A DNA stretch of 64,000 nucleotides from assembly GCF_001591025.1 (NCBI RefSeq), contig NZ_BCTZ01000009.1, forward strand, positions 62,001 through 126,000, read 5' to 3'. This stretch comes from Sphingomonas soli NBRC 100801. GTDB lineage: Bacteria; Pseudomonadota; Alphaproteobacteria; Sphingomonadales; Sphingomonadaceae. The notes beneath the pieces are model-generated. The model was not told where the DNA came from. It saw nothing but the letters and a program-made list of their open reading frames with translations, and did not search any database. Below, piece after piece: positions 1 through 9,089 of this stretch; position 1 is the stretch's first letter; each line of letters opens with the position of its first letter. The position numbers and the translations under genes were made by a program.

Positions 1-317
1 CCATTCCAGCTAAGGTTGCGCTGTTGCAGCTTGGAAAGATCGACTTCGTAACGCACCGTGCCCGGCATGATCAGCGTCTTCTTCGCCTGCAGCCCCAGGC
101 GGCTCTGCGTCGACGTCACCACGGCGACATAGCGTGCGGCGAAGGTAGAAAGCCGGCTCTGCTCGCGCAGCCCCTCCAGGCTCGCCTGCGCGACCGTCAC
201 GGGGCTCGGCGCCGTGAACTGGCGCTTGAGCTGATCGCCCAGGAACCAGAAACCGCCACCCACGACGAGGATCAGCGCGATCAGCGCGCCGATCAGACCC
301 ACGCATCCGTTCTTCAA
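1..317 (-). CDS. DUF4230 family membrane-anchored protein, truncated by the window edge
   Basis: Only the N-terminal 105 residues are in the window. A membrane helix comes first (GLIGALIALILVVGGG, about residues 5-22). It is followed by a region ending in KKTLIMPGTVRYEVDLSKL, which resembles the DUF4230 domain; its function is unknown. I chose the TTG at 317 because GGAGGG lies 6 nt upstream. An in-frame ATG at 332 would put that ribosome binding site inside the gene. The TTG overlaps the TGA of the upstream metallo-hydrolase gene, so the two are probably translationally coupled. The family call is from memory of the motif and was not searched. Confidence 0.7.
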   Translation of the reverse strand, partial: MKNGCVGLIGALIALILVVGGGFWFLGDQLKRQFTAPSPVTVAQASLEGLREQSRLSTFAARYVAVVTSTQSRLGLQAKKTLIMPGTVRYEVDLSKLQQRNLSWN

Positions 318-1171
318 GCCGCCACCCTCCATGCGTCGCCATCCTCGGCGACCACCCCGCGCGCGCGCAATTCGATCAGATGCGCGAGCACCGAGCGGCC
401 CGCCGCCCCCATCAGCCGCGGATCGAGGCCAACATACATGCGCTCGACCAGATCGGGAACCGCGCGCGGTTCGGCCTTGAGCAGGCGCAGGATCTGCCCT
501 TCGCGCTGCTTGCGATGGCCGATCAGCCCGCGAACGAAGCGGCGCGGCTTCTCCACCGGCTCGCCATGCGCCGGGAAATAGATGCGATCGTCGCGCTGCA
601 TCAGCTTGTCGAGGCTCGCCATGAAATCCGCCATGTCGCCATCGGGGGGCGAGACCACGGTCGTCGACCAGCCCATCACATGATCGCCGGTGAACAGCGC
701 CCCGCTCTCGGGCAGCGCGAAGCACAGATGGTTGGACGTATGCCCCGGCGTCGCCACCGCCGTCAGCGTCCAGCCCGGCCCGGCGAGGCTCTCGCCGTCC
801 GTCAGCACGCGATCGGGCGAATAGCTGGTGTCGAACGCCGCATCGGCACGCGGGCCATCGTCGCGCAGGGTGAGCGGCGCGCATCCGATGATCGGTGCGC
901 CGGTCAGCGCCTTGAGCGGCGCGGCAGCCGGGCTGTGGTCTCGGTGCGTGTGGGTGCAGAGGATCGCGATCACCTTGCGCCCGGCGATCGCCGCGATCAG
1001 CGCGTCCAGATGCTCGGGCTCGTCCGGCCCCGGATCGATCACCGCCAGCTCGGTCGTGCCGACCAGATAGGTCTGGGTGCCGGTATAGCTGAACGGCGAC
1101 GGATTCGGCGCCAATACCCGGGTGACCAGCGGGTCGATCGCCATTGCAACGCCGGTGGGAAAGTCGTTCAT
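314..1171 (-). CDS. MBL-fold metallo-hydrolase (LACTB2-like)
   Basis: This is a soluble metallo-beta-lactamase-fold hydrolase of about 285 residues. The zinc motif THTHRDH is near residues 73-79. Later metal and loop motifs are ATPGHTSNH, GDHVMGW and PAHGEP. The C-terminal 70 residues look like the winged-helix domain of LACTB2-type proteins (KQREGQILRLL...). The substrate cannot be read from the sequence; relatives act on RNA or thioesters. The start is probably the ATG at 1171; GTG 1174 and ATG 1144 are alternatives. The gene overlaps the downstream DUF4230 gene by 4 nt. Confidence 0.85.
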   Translation of the reverse strand: MNDFPTGVAMAIDPLVTRVLAPNPSPFSYTGTQTYLVGTTELAVIDPGPDEPEHLDALIAAIAGRKVIAILCTHTHRDHSPAAAPLKALTGAPIIGCAPLTLRDDGPRADAAFDTSYSPDRVLTDGESLAGPGWTLTAVATPGHTSNHLCFALPESGALFTGDHVMGWSTTVVSPPDGDMADFMASLDKLMQRDDRIYFPAHGEPVEKPRRFVRGLIGHRKQREGQILRLLKAEPRAVPDLVERMYVGLDPRLMGAAGRSVLAHLIELRARGVVAEDGDAWRVAA

Positions 1172-1260
1172 CACCCTGCCAGATGGCGGCTGGCTGCGGC
1201 CCGCGCAAGTCGCGTCACGCTTTTGGAATTACGGCGGATGTCCGGCCACCGTCCCGCTCC

Positions 1261-1305
1261 AAGGAAAAGGGGCCGGCCGCGAAGGAGGTCAGCCGGCCCC
1301 TTCCT
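1261..1305 (-). terminator. Rho-independent terminator after the blaR1-like gene
   Basis: An 11-bp perfect stem (1267-1277 with 1292-1302, AAGGGGCCGGC) encloses a 14-nt loop. On the minus strand it is followed by TTTTCCTT. It lies just beyond the stop of the M56 peptidase gene at 1356 and before the metallo-hydrolase gene, so it should end the blaI-blaR1 transcript. Confidence 0.85.
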
Positions 1306-1355
1306 GAAGGGCATCTACGAAAGGGGTACTAAAGCAGACGCCCTCCCCCAGAGGA

Positions 1356-2858
1356 TCAGTTCTTTTCCTTTTCGATCTCGCGGATCGCGTCTTCGATGCC
1401 CTTCAGCGCCTTCGCACGCTCTTCGGGGCTGATCGAGGTTTCCGCCTCGATCGAGCGCCGGGCCTGGCGCAGCCCCATCAGCGCGCTTTCCAGGCCAAAC
1501 CGCTTGCTGCGCTCCGCCATGCGGGCCGCATCAATGGTGATCTTCTCGATCCGGTCGGTGCAGATGATCATCACCTTCTTGCCGCCCTCGGCGCGATGCT
1601 CGACGGTCGCGTCGCCGCCACCATTGCCGCATTTGCCGTCGCGGACCTGCGGCATATCGGCCATGATCTTGTCGATATCGGGCATGTCGGTCTCGGTCTT
1701 GCTGCCATCGGCATGGACCATCACGATCTTGCGGACCTGCTTGCCGTCCTTCCCGTCGAACCGATAGACGCGCTTCTCCACATGTTGGCCGAGCTCGGGC
1801 GCTTCGGGAGCGGCGGGAGCGCGCGGTGCGGCGCTGGCGGCGGGCGCGGCCGGCGGCGCCGGCGGCGCGGGGACATCCTGGCCGAGCGAGACGCCGGTAA
1901 CGGCCTCTACCTTGTTCTTGATCGTCTCCGCGGCCTGGGTTCCCGAGGCGGTGAGGCCGAGCGCGGCCAGGCTGAGGGCGCTCACGCCCACCAATCCGGT
2001 CACAAGGCGCGTGGGGGAAAGATTTCCGGTCTTCGAAAGCATGCGTAACCTCCCTTTGACTTCGTTGATTGTGTGTAAGTGACATGCCGCCGAGACCGCG
2101 CCCCCATGCGCGGACTTGACGATTGCGCGACCATAAGCATGGCGCAGCGCCTGGGCGCGGCCGGCGAGCACAAGCGCGTCGCAGGCCATTTCCTGATCGG
2201 CACGGAAAGCGCGAAAGGCTTTCCAGGCGACCGGGTTGAACCAGTGGATGGCAAGGACGATCAGCGCGACCCAGTTCGCGATCAGATCCCCGCGAACATG
2301 GTGGCCCAGCTCATGGGCCAGCGCGAGATCGCGCTCCTGCTCGTCATATCGCTCCGCGAAATCGCGCGGAAAGGCGACATATTTGCGGAACACTCCAAAT
2401 GCTAGCGGGCCATGCGCCGCGTCGGTCTCGATCACGCGCACCCGCCCTTCGGCGACGGTCCGGTCCACCTGGGCCGCGCGCAGCAGATTCTGGCAATAGC
2501 GAGTGTGCGAGATCAGATGATAGGCCAGGAACAGCAGCGCCCCGCCCGCCCAGGCCAGCCCGGCGAGCATCAGCCAGTCGATCGAACCGGACGTAACCGC
2601 AGCCGGCGCGTCAGAGGTACCGGCGATGGGCTCGATCACATAATAAGCGATGACGTCGCTGGCCGCCGCGACAGGTGCTGCGGCCTTTTCGGTCCAGCTC
2701 GCCGGCAATGGCGGCAGCAGCATCCTCAGCACCGGCAGCAGCCACAGCGCATAGGCCATGGTCGGTCCGAACGCCTTGCGGACCGGCGCGCGGACGGCAA
2801 GCACCAGAAGCATCAGCAGCGTGGTGGCGATGATGGTCTCGATCATCCAGCCGGTCAT
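1356..2858 (-). CDS. BlaR1/MecR1-type M56 family metallopeptidase
   Basis: A membrane-embedded zinc peptidase of 500 residues. Hydrophobic helices lie near residues 5-23, 33-50 and 95-115, and another follows the peptidase region (about 285-305). The gluzincin motif HELGH is at 182-186, with the downstream partner region ADQEMACDAL. In BlaR1 and MecR1 this domain inactivates the cognate BlaI-type repressor on signal. The extracytoplasmic C-terminus is not a penicillin-binding domain. It is an Ala/Pro-rich linker followed by a charged, helix-rich region, so the signal need not be a beta-lactam. The gene overlaps blaI by 4 nt and ends at a strong terminator. Confidence 0.9.
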   Translation of the reverse strand: MTGWMIETIIATTLLMLLVLAVRAPVRKAFGPTMAYALWLLPVLRMLLPPLPASWTEKAAAPVAAASDVIAYYVIEPIAGTSDAPAAVTSGSIDWLMLAGLAWAGGALLFLAYHLISHTRYCQNLLRAAQVDRTVAEGRVRVIETDAAHGPLAFGVFRKYVAFPRDFAERYDEQERDLALAHELGHHVRGDLIANWVALIVLAIHWFNPVAWKAFRAFRADQEMACDALVLAGRAQALRHAYGRAIVKSAHGGAVSAACHLHTINEVKGRLRMLSKTGNLSPTRLVTGLVGVSALSLAALGLTASGTQAAETIKNKVEAVTGVSLGQDVPAPPAPPAAPAASAAPRAPAAPEAPELGQHVEKRVYRFDGKDGKQVRKIVMVHADGSKTETDMPDIDKIMADMPQVRDGKCGNGGGDATVEHRAEGGKKVMIICTDRIEKITIDAARMAERSKRFGLESALMGLRQARRSIEAETSISPEERAKALKGIEDAIREIEKEKN

Positions 2859-3223
2859 GACTTGAGATCCTTCAGCAGCGCCTCGATTTCGGCGATGTCC
2901 TGATCGGTGATCGCATCGCGCTCGGCGAGGTGCGCCACCAGCGGCGTCAGCTTGCCGCCAAACAGACGGTCCATCAGCTTGCGCGATTCCTTGGCCACAT
3001 AATCATCGCGTGCCACGAGCGGCCGGTAGTGATAGCGGCGGCCCACCTCTTCATGCGCGATGATCGATTTGGCGAGCAGGCGGCCCAGCAATGTCTTGAC
3101 GGTGTTGGCGCTCCAGCCGCGTTCGGCGGGAACCCGCTCGACGACTTCCTGAGCGGTGAGCGGACTTTCGTCCCACAGCACCTCCATCACGGCATGCTCG
3201 GCGTCGCTGATGCGTTCGGTCAT
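2855..3223 (-). CDS. BlaI/MecI/CopY-family transcriptional repressor
   Basis: A 122-residue winged-helix repressor of normal family length. The N-terminal DNA-binding part (ISDAEHAVMEVLWDESPLTAQEVVERV, then WSANTVKTLLGRLLAKSII) is typical, and a short dimerisation tail follows. It is the first gene of a two-gene operon with the M56 peptidase (4-nt overlap). Two dyad operators lie 15-51 nt upstream of its start and overlap a TTGACT -35 element. Autorepression released by the peptidase is therefore the expected logic. The regulated target outside this operon is not visible. Confidence 0.92.
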   Translation of the reverse strand: MTERISDAEHAVMEVLWDESPLTAQEVVERVPAERGWSANTVKTLLGRLLAKSIIAHEEVGRRYHYRPLVARDDYVAKESRKLMDRLFGGKLTPLVAHLAERDAITDQDIAEIEALLKDLKS

Positions 3224-3237
3224 CGGTCCCTCTTATC

Positions 3238-3274
3238 GACTACGTGTGTAATCCTCGCGATTACGTCTGTAGTC
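3238..3274 (-). promoter_or_regulatory. Tandem BlaI-type operators overlapping the blaI promoter
   Basis: Two copies of GAYTAC-N4-GTARTC lie at 3238-3253 and 3259-3274, 21 bp apart centre to centre, about two helical turns. The TAC-N4-GTA cores fit the dyads bound by BlaI/CopY repressors. On the minus strand a TTGACT -35 element lies at 3276-3271. A -10 element 17 nt further on would fall in the second operator. Binding is inferred, not shown. Confidence 0.75.
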
Positions 3275-3626
3275 AAGTGGGTGAACGCTGGCTGAACAGG
3301 ATATCGCGTTCCGCGCCCAGGTGCGGGCTGGAAACGGGATCGAAACTGTCGAAACGGCTTACACATGGGGATAAGCACGGATCGCCGTTAACCATCCAAG
3401 CCGTTGAAAACCAACGTCTCACGCAATTTTGGCACGGCGGCTGCAAGATATCAGGCATCCCGAGCGCTTGACGCTTCATTCCGGGGTGGGTCGACCAGCT
3501 TTTACCGGTCTCGCGTCGGCCCACCCCACCCCGGGCTTCCCAAAAATCCGCAGTGCGACTCGGCAGCGATTGCGTTCGTTCTCGCGCGCGTGAATAACCG
3601 GCGCGATCTGCTGCCGGAGAACGCTT
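3275..3626. other. Non-coding spacer with a long stable hairpin
   Basis: No convincing gene is present between blaI and the SDR gene. The main feature is a hairpin at 3481-3534. GGGGTGGG (3483-3490) pairs with CCCACCCC (3520-3527), or in a second register CCGGGGTGGG pairs with 3525-3534. Inside it, GACCAG (3493-3498) pairs with CCGGTC (3505-3510) through one G-U pair. No T-run follows on either strand, so it does not look like an intrinsic terminator. It could be a small RNA or an mRNA leader structure. Confidence 0.5.
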
Positions 3627-4391
3627 ATGCCGCTTATGCCCCTCCCCGACCTCCGCCTCGACGGCAAACGAGCTTTGATCACTGGCGGCAGCCGCGGCAT
3701 CGGCGCGGCTGCGGCCGACGTTTATGCGCAAGCGGGCGCCGAGGTGCTTCTGTGCGCACGAAACGGCGCCGAAGCGGAGGCCAAGGCAGCGGAAATCCGC
3801 GCGGCAGGCTTCCTGGCCCAGGGCTTCGCCCTCGACGTGACCGATCTCACCGCCGTCCGCCGCGAAGTCGCCGCGCGCGGCCCGTTCGATATCCTCCTCA
3901 ACAATGCCGGCACCAATCGCATCCTGCCGATCCAGGATATCGAGGAAAAGGATTATGATGCGGTGCTCGGGCTGAACCTGAAGGCTGCGCTGTTCGTCGC
4001 GCAGGCCGTCGCACGCGGGCTGCTGGCGGCGGGCAAGCCGGGATCGATCATCAACGTCTCGTCGCAACAGGGCCATACCGGCGGCCCCGGGCGCTCGCTC
4101 TACAGCGGCTCGAAATTCGCGCTGGAGGGGCTGACCAAATGCATGGCGATCGATCTGGCCCCGCATAATATCCGGGTGAACACGCTCTGCCCGACCTTCA
4201 TCGATACCGAGCTCACTCGTCCGGTCCTGGCGGTGCCCGGCGCGCGCGAGCGCGTGCTCGGCAAGATCAAGTTCGGGCGCCTTGGCCAGATGGAGGAACT
4301 CACCGGCCCGCTGCTGCTGCTCGCATCGGACGCGTCGAGCCTGATGACCGGCAGCGCCTTGCTGGTCGATGGAGGCTGGACGGCCGGGTAA
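3627..4391 (+). CDS. SDR family NAD(P)-dependent oxidoreductase
   Basis: A classical short-chain dehydrogenase of 254 residues. The Rossmann glycine motif TGGSRGIG is near residues 19-26. NNAG is near 91-94. Catalytic Ser is in NVSS, and the Tyr/Lys pair is in YSGSK. The C-terminus LLVDGGWTAG is typical of the FabG-like and glucose/gluconate 5-dehydrogenase groups. Substrate is unknown. GGAG about 7 nt before ATG 3627 supports this start. The gene is a monocistron between blaI (divergent) and a palindromic repeat. Confidence 0.9.
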   Translation: MPLMPLPDLRLDGKRALITGGSRGIGAAAADVYAQAGAEVLLCARNGAEAEAKAAEIRAAGFLAQGFALDVTDLTAVRREVAARGPFDILLNNAGTNRILPIQDIEEKDYDAVLGLNLKAALFVAQAVARGLLAAGKPGSIINVSSQQGHTGGPGRSLYSGSKFALEGLTKCMAIDLAPHNIRVNTLCPTFIDTELTRPVLAVPGARERVLGKIKFGRLGQMEELTGPLLLLASDASSLMTGSALLVDGGWTAG

Positions 4392-4406
4392 CGCCCTCAC
4401 GGCATC

Positions 4407-4487
4407 GTCATCCCCGCGAAAGCGGGGATCCAGAGCCAAACAGCGCATCGCCCGCCAACCCTGGGTCCCCGCTTTCGCGGGGATGAC
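4407..4487. repeat. Palindromic extragenic repeat, full inverted copy
   Basis: An 81-bp inverted repeat. It begins GTCATCCCCGCGAAAGCGGGG and ends with the exact reverse complement, with a non-paired centre of about 40 bp. Each arm is itself a GAAA-loop hairpin (CCCCGC-GAAA-GCGGGG). The same arm recurs at 4578 and 5708. The copy sits just after the SDR stop and may also serve as a transcription end or mRNA-stabilising structure. Confidence 0.85.
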
Positions 4488-4577
4488 GTCTATTCAACCC
4501 GATCGGATCAAACGCCAATTACCCAGCCTTGGCACCGACCGCGCCAAGCACTTAGGCAAGTTCTCGACACCCAGAAC

Positions 4578-4656
4578 GTCATCCCCGCGAAAGCGGGGAC
4601 CCAGAGCCAAGCAGACTATCGCCCGCCAAACCTCGCCTGCCCGCGCGGGAGGTGAC
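4578..4656. repeat. Palindromic extragenic repeat, right arm degenerate
   Basis: The left arm matches the 4407 copy (GTCATCCCCGCG, GAAA loop), as does the inner CCAGAGCCAA. The right arm has decayed to CCCGCGCGGGAGGTGAC. It lies between the 4407 copy and the end of grxD. Confidence 0.75.
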
Positions 4657-4687
4657 GCTTGTTCAGCCTAGTCGGATCGAACGCTAA

Positions 4688-5008
<321 letters not shown>

Positions 5009-5013
5009 GCTAT

Positions 5014-5253
5014 TCACTCCTCGACTGGCGCTGCGGTGGTGAGCTGGAGCGCGTGGAGCACGCCGCCCATCCGGTCACCCAGCGCCGCATATACTGCCTG
5101 GTGCTGCCGCACGCGCGGCATCCCCCGGAACATCGGCGCGATTACCCGTGCCGCATAATGATCGCCGTCGCCGGCAAGGTCGGTGATTTCCACGCTGGCA
5201 TCGGGGATGCCTGCGCGGATCAGTTCCTCGATCTCGGCGGCGGCCATCGGCAT
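5014..5253 (-). CDS. BolA family protein
   Basis: A 79-residue BolA/IbaG-type protein. The core is IEELIRAGIPDASVEITDLAG followed by DHYAARVIAPMFRGM and VRQHQAVYAALGDRMGG. It has the conserved RVxQHQ region with an invariant His. It lies between the DUF1476 gene (1-nt gap) and grxD (5-nt gap), one of the commonest genomic pairings for BolA. It is expected to form a cluster-bridged complex with GrxD and act in iron-sulfur trafficking. Confidence 0.92.
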   Translation of the reverse strand: MPMAAAEIEELIRAGIPDASVEITDLAGDGDHYAARVIAPMFRGMPRVRQHQAVYAALGDRMGGVLHALQLTTAAPVEE

Positions 5254-5254
5254 C

Positions 5255-5578
5255 TTACTTTGCTTCCATCAGCTGGCGGCGCGCCTCGACGGTCTGGTCG
5301 GAGAGCGCCTTGCGCACCTCTGCGTCGTCGGTCTCCACGCCCGCCGCGAGCAGGTCGCCCAGCACCTTGCGTATCACGTCCTCATCGCCGGCTTCCTCGA
5401 AGTCGGCCTGGACGACTGCCTTGGCATAGGCATCGGTCTCTTCCGGGGTAAGGCCCAGCTTGGCTGCGGCCCACTGCCCGACCAGCTTGTTGCGGCGCGC
5501 GGTGACGCGGAAAGCCATGTCCTCATCGCGAGCATATTTCGCCTCAAATGCCTTCTCGCGATCGTCGAAACTGGTCAT
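5255..5578 (-). CDS. DUF1476 protein, F1-ATPase zeta-subunit type
   Basis: A 107-residue, mostly helical, highly charged protein beginning MTSFDDREKAFEAKYARDE. That is the hallmark N-terminus of the alphaproteobacterial DUF1476 family. In Paracoccus the family member is the zeta subunit that inhibits F1-ATPase; inhibitory strength varies between species, so the role here is inferred. GGGAG 6 nt upstream supports ATG 5578 over upstream ATGs. It is the first gene of the bolA-grxD group. Confidence 0.88.
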   Translation of the reverse strand: MTSFDDREKAFEAKYARDEDMAFRVTARRNKLVGQWAAAKLGLTPEETDAYAKAVVQADFEEAGDEDVIRKVLGDLLAAGVETDDAEVRKALSDQTVEARRQLMEAK

Positions 5579-5707
5579 GATTGCTCCCTTGGATGCTGTT
5601 TGTGCCGAGATAGGAGGGGCAACCGGCTGTGGCAACCGGTCAGAGCGCCTTCGCCTCTGTCAGCGAGGTGCCGCCGAGCATTTGGATCCCATCCGGATCG
5701 AAAAGCC

Positions 5708-5765
5708 GTCATCCCCGCGAAAGCGGGGTTCCAGAGCCGAACAGGGTATCGCCGAACCGCCCCGG
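5708..5765. repeat. Partial palindromic extragenic repeat
   Basis: The left half of the 4407-type repeat (GTCATCCCCGCG-AAA-GCGGGG, then CCAGAGCCGAACAG) is present. The inverted right arm is missing. It lies between the divergent starts/ends of DUF1476 and the quinone-reductase gene. Confidence 0.7.
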
Positions 5766-5802
5766 GTAGCGTCCGCGAGCCGCTATCAGCTTGGTACGGC
5801 GG

Positions 5803-6801
5803 TCAGCTAACGCGCACCACGACCTTTCCGATCACCTCGCGCGCGCCCAGCTTCGCGATCGCCTTGCCACCATCGGCGAAGGCGAAGGTCTCGGTCACCT
5901 TCGGCGCGATCTTGCCTTCGCTCCACAGGCGGAAGAGGCGATCGACATGGGCCTGGTTGGCCTGCGGGTCGCGCGCAGCGAAAGCGCCCCAGAAGACACC
6001 GCAGACGTCGCAGCTTTTGAGCAGCGTAAGGTTGAGCGGGAGCTTGGGGATGCCCGCGGGGAAGCCGACGACCAGGTAGCGCCCTTCCCAGGCGATCGAG
6101 CGGAGCGCGGGCTCAGCATAATCGCCGCCCACCGGATCGTAGATCACGTCGGCGCCCTTGGGGCCGACCGCGGCCTTGAACTGTTCGGCCAGCGCCTTGC
6201 TGGCGTCCTTGTCGAACGGAGCGCGGCCATAGACCAGGGTTTCGTCCGCGCCGGCTGCTTTGGCGGCGGCCGCCTTTTCCTCGGACGATACCGCCGCGAC
6301 CACGCGCGCGCCGAACGCCTTGCCCAGCTCAATGGCGGCAAGGCCCACGCCACCGGCAGCGCCCAGCACAAGCAGGGTCTGCCCCTCCTTCAACCTGCCG
6401 CGATCCAGCAACGCATGGATCGTCGTGGCATAGGTGAGCAGAAGGGCCGCGCCGTCCTCGAAGCTGCGGCCTTCGGGCAGGCGGAACAATTGGCCTGCGC
6501 CCAGCGCCATCTTCTCGGCGAGTCCGCCATGGCCCGGCACGGCGATGACACGGTCTCCGACCGTCCAGCCGGAGACACCTTCGCCGATGCTCTCGATCAC
6601 GCCAGCGATTTCGCCGCCGGGGGCGAAGGGGCGCGCAGGCTTGAACTGATATTTGTCCTCGATAATCAGCACGTCGGGAAAGTTGATCGCGCAGGCTTTT
6701 ACCGCGACCACCACCTGCCCCTTGCCCGCCACCGGATCGGGCAGGTCGTCCAGGCTTAGAGTTTCAGGTCCGCCGATCGCCTTCGATAGCAACGCCTTCA
6801 T
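5803..6801 (-). CDS. NADPH:quinone oxidoreductase family protein
   Basis: A 332-residue zinc-independent medium-chain reductase. It has a GroES-like N-terminal part ([34 protein letters not shown]). The Rossmann domain carries [17 protein letters not shown] near residues 150-165, and [17 protein letters not shown] follows. Such enzymes reduce quinones or enones with NADPH; the substrate is unknown. The start ATG 6801 lies inside the 3' end of leuD (38-nt overlap), so expression is probably coupled to the leu transcript, though a metabolic link is not evident. Confidence 0.88.
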   Translation of the reverse strand: MKALLSKAIGGPETLSLDDLPDPVAGKGQVVVAVKACAINFPDVLIIEDKYQFKPARPFAPGGEIAGVIESIGEGVSGWTVGDRVIAVPGHGGLAEKMALGAGQLFRLPEGRSFEDGAALLLTYATTIHALLDRGRLKEGQTLLVLGAAGGVGLAAIELGKAFGARVVAAVSSEEKAAAAKAAGADETLVYGRAPFDKDASKALAEQFKAAVGPKGADVIYDPVGGDYAEPALRSIAWEGRYLVVGFPAGIPKLPLNLTLLKSCDVCGVFWGAFAARDPQANQAHVDRLFRLWSEGKIAPKVTETFAFADGGKAIAKLGAREVIGKVVVRVS

Positions 6802-7393
6802 TTCCCGCTCCTACGCTGATCCAGGGGCGCGCTTCGGCGGCACCGGATTCGAATTTCGAAATCGCGGTATCTCTTGCCAGCGTCAGTCCGATCTCGTCCA
6901 GCCCTTCGAGCAGGCATTGGCGGCGGAAGGCGTCGAGCTCGAAGGTGAAGCGGTCCTGGAACGGCGTGGTGACGGTCATCGTCTCCAGGTCGATGGTGAT
7001 CTCTTCGGTCTTCGCCACTTCGATCAGCCGGTCCACCGCCTCTTGCGGGAGAACGACGGGGACGATGCCGTTCTTGAAGGCGTTGCCCGAGAAGATGTCG
7101 GAGAAGCTCGGCGCGATCACCGCCTTGATGCCCAGGTCGGCCAGTGCCCATGCGGCGTGCTCGCGGCTGGATCCGCATCCGAAATTGTCGCCCGCGATCA
7201 ATATGGGGCTGCCGGCGTAGCGCGGATCGTCGAAGATATTGCCTTCCTGCGCGCGGATCGTCTCGAATGCACCCCTTCCAAGTCCCTCTCGCGTAGTTGT
7301 CTTCAACCAATGCGCAGGGATAATGATATCCGTATCAATGTTCTTGGCCCCCCAGGGATAAGCGCACCCCTCCACCTGCCTCACCGGATCCAC
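6764..7393 (-). CDS. leuD: 3-isopropylmalate dehydratase small subunit
   Basis: The small swivel-domain subunit of isopropylmalate isomerase in leucine synthesis, 209 residues. Diagnostic motifs are [32 protein letters not shown] and [20 protein letters not shown]. The start is assigned to GTG 7393, with GGGAG 9 nt upstream. The protein then begins (M)DPVRQVEG, matching the family; longer in-frame upstream sequence is not conserved-looking. It partners LeuC, encoded 180 nt upstream across a short peptide gene. Confidence 0.95.
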   Translation of the reverse strand: MDPVRQVEGCAYPWGAKNIDTDIIIPAHWLKTTTREGLGRGAFETIRAQEGNIFDDPRYAGSPILIAGDNFGCGSSREHAAWALADLGIKAVIAPSFSDIFSGNAFKNGIVPVVLPQEAVDRLIEVAKTEEITIDLETMTVTTPFQDRFTFELDAFRRQCLLEGLDEIGLTLARDTAISKFESGAAEARPWISVGAGNEGVAIEGDRRT

Positions 7394-7460
7394 GCCGCAA
7401 AGCTCCCTTCCAGGCCGAAACCCGGCGCTGTATCTGCAATAATGGCCCGCGGGTTCGCGG

Positions 7461-7565
7461 TCAGCGGACCGCTGCGGTCCTTTGCGACGGCAATGTGCCC
7501 GCATAGGCTGCGGCCAGTCCGCTGAGCACCGTTCCGGCGATAAGCACGATCAACGCACGCTTCAT
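7461..7565 (-). CDS. 34-residue hypothetical exported or membrane peptide between leuC and leuD
   Basis: A short reading frame starts at ATG 7565 with a good GAGGGGG site 6 nt upstream. It encodes [20 protein letters not shown] followed by 14 residues. A basic start, a hydrophobic stretch and an Ala-rich region look like a signal peptide or single membrane helix. It begins 12 nt after the leuC stop, so it is probably translated. The function is unknown. A secreted microprotein or an expression-spacing peptide are both possible. Confidence 0.55.
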   Translation of the reverse strand: MKRALIVLIAGTVLSGLAAAYAGTLPSQRTAAVR

Positions 7566-7576
7566 TTGGCACCCCC

Positions 7577-9019
7577 TCACGCATCCGCCGACATCAGCTC
7601 CCTGACATCGGTGAGGCGCCCCGTGACCGCCGCGGCCGCCGCCATTGCGGGGGATAGCAGGTGGGTCCGTGCGCCCGGACCCTGCCGTCCTACGAAATTT
7701 CGATTCGAGGTGGAAGCGCAACGTTCGCCGCTGGGCACTTTATCCGGGTTCATTGCGAGACACATAGAGCAACCAGGCTCACGCCACTGGAATCCGGCCG
7801 AAATGAAGATCTGATCCAGACCCTCCGCCTCCGCTTGCCGCTTGACCAGGCCCGAACCCGGAACGATCAGCGCCTGGCGCACGCGGTCCGCGACACGGCG
7901 GCCCTTCACCACTGCCGCCGCCGCACGTAGATCCTCGATGCGGCTGTTGGTGCAGCTCCCGATAAAGACGTGCTCGACGCCGATATCCTGCATCGCGGTT
8001 CCGGCCGTCAGCCCCATATAATCGAGCGACTTCTGCGCCGCGACGCGCTTGGATGGATCGGCAAAGCTTTCCGGATCGGGGATATGGCCGGTGATCGGCA
8101 CCACATCCTCAGGGCTGGTTCCCCAGGTAAGCGAAGGCGCGATATCGGTGGCGTGGAGCTGCACGCTCCGGTCATATTGCGCAGCCGCGTCGCTGGGCAG
8201 CGTGCGCCAATAAGCGACCGCCTTGTCCCAGTCCGCGCCCTTCGGCGCCATCGGACGGCCCTTGAGGTAGGCAAAGGTAGTCTCGTCGGGCGCGATCAGA
8301 CCCGAGCGCGCACCCCCTTCGATCGACATGTTGGAAACGGTCAGCCGCCCCTCGATCGACATGGCCCGTATCACTTCGCCCGTGAACTCGATGACATAGC
8401 CCGTGCCGCCCGCCGCGCCGATCTTGCCGATGATGGCAAGGACGACATCCTTGGGGCTGACCCCGAAGCCCAGCGTCCCATCGACGCGGACTTCCATCGT
8501 CTTCATCTGTTGGAGCAGCAGCGTCTGGGTGGCGAGCACATGCTCAACCTCACTCGTCCCGATCCCGAACGCCAACGCCCCCAGCGCGCCGTGCGCCGAA
8601 GTGTGGCTGTCGCCGCACACCAGGGTAGTGCCGGGCAGCGTAAAGCCCTGTTCCGGCCCGATGACGTGGACGATCCCCTGCCGGGCATCGAGCGCGTCGA
8701 TATAAGGCACGCCGAACTCCGCGACATTGGCGCGCAGTGTCGAGAGCTGGTTGGCGCTTTCCGGATCGGCGATCGGCAGCATGTTGCCCGCCGCATCGAC
8801 GCGCGCCGTGGTCGGCAAATTATGATCGGGCACCGCCAGCGTAAGATCAGGACGCCGCACCTTGCGCCCCTGCGCGCGCAGCCCCGCAAAGGCTTGCGGA
8901 CTCGTCACTTCGTGAACGAGGTGGCGATCGATATAGATGAGGCATGTGCCGTCATCGCGCCGTTCGACGACGTGATCGGCCCAGATTTTCTCATACAGTG
9001 TGAGCGGACGGCTAGCCAT
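7577..9019 (-). CDS. leuC: 3-isopropylmalate dehydratase large subunit
   Basis: The catalytic aconitase-fold subunit of isopropylmalate isomerase, 480 residues. It has VPDHNLPT, the substrate-side motif [20 protein letters not shown], and the [4Fe-4S] cysteines in IGSCTNSR and GCSMCLAMN. It is complete and of usual length. The start ATG 9019 ([13 protein letters not shown]) is preferred over an upstream in-frame start at 9040, because family proteins begin at this point. It is the first gene of the leuC-peptide-leuD-reductase run. Confidence 0.96.
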   Translation of the reverse strand: MASRPLTLYEKIWADHVVERRDDGTCLIYIDRHLVHEVTSPQAFAGLRAQGRKVRRPDLTLAVPDHNLPTTARVDAAGNMLPIADPESANQLSTLRANVAEFGVPYIDALDARQGIVHVIGPEQGFTLPGTTLVCGDSHTSAHGALGALAFGIGTSEVEHVLATQTLLLQQMKTMEVRVDGTLGFGVSPKDVVLAIIGKIGAAGGTGYVIEFTGEVIRAMSIEGRLTVSNMSIEGGARSGLIAPDETTFAYLKGRPMAPKGADWDKAVAYWRTLPSDAAAQYDRSVQLHATDIAPSLTWGTSPEDVVPITGHIPDPESFADPSKRVAAQKSLDYMGLTAGTAMQDIGVEHVFIGSCTNSRIEDLRAAAAVVKGRRVADRVRQALIVPGSGLVKRQAEAEGLDQIFISAGFQWREPGCSMCLAMNPDKVPSGERCASTSNRNFVGRQGPGARTHLLSPAMAAAAAVTGRLTDVRELMSADA

Positions 9020-9089
9020 GATCCGTCCGGCTCTACTCAAATCGATCGCGCCCGCAACCCGTCGCGCAATTTTGTGGCGTGAAGCAGAG

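Noticed and set aside
3273..4448. Minus-strand frame of 391 codons opposite the SDR gene
   Set aside because: The plus-strand SDR has all its family motifs; this frame is an Arg/Gln-rich shadow.
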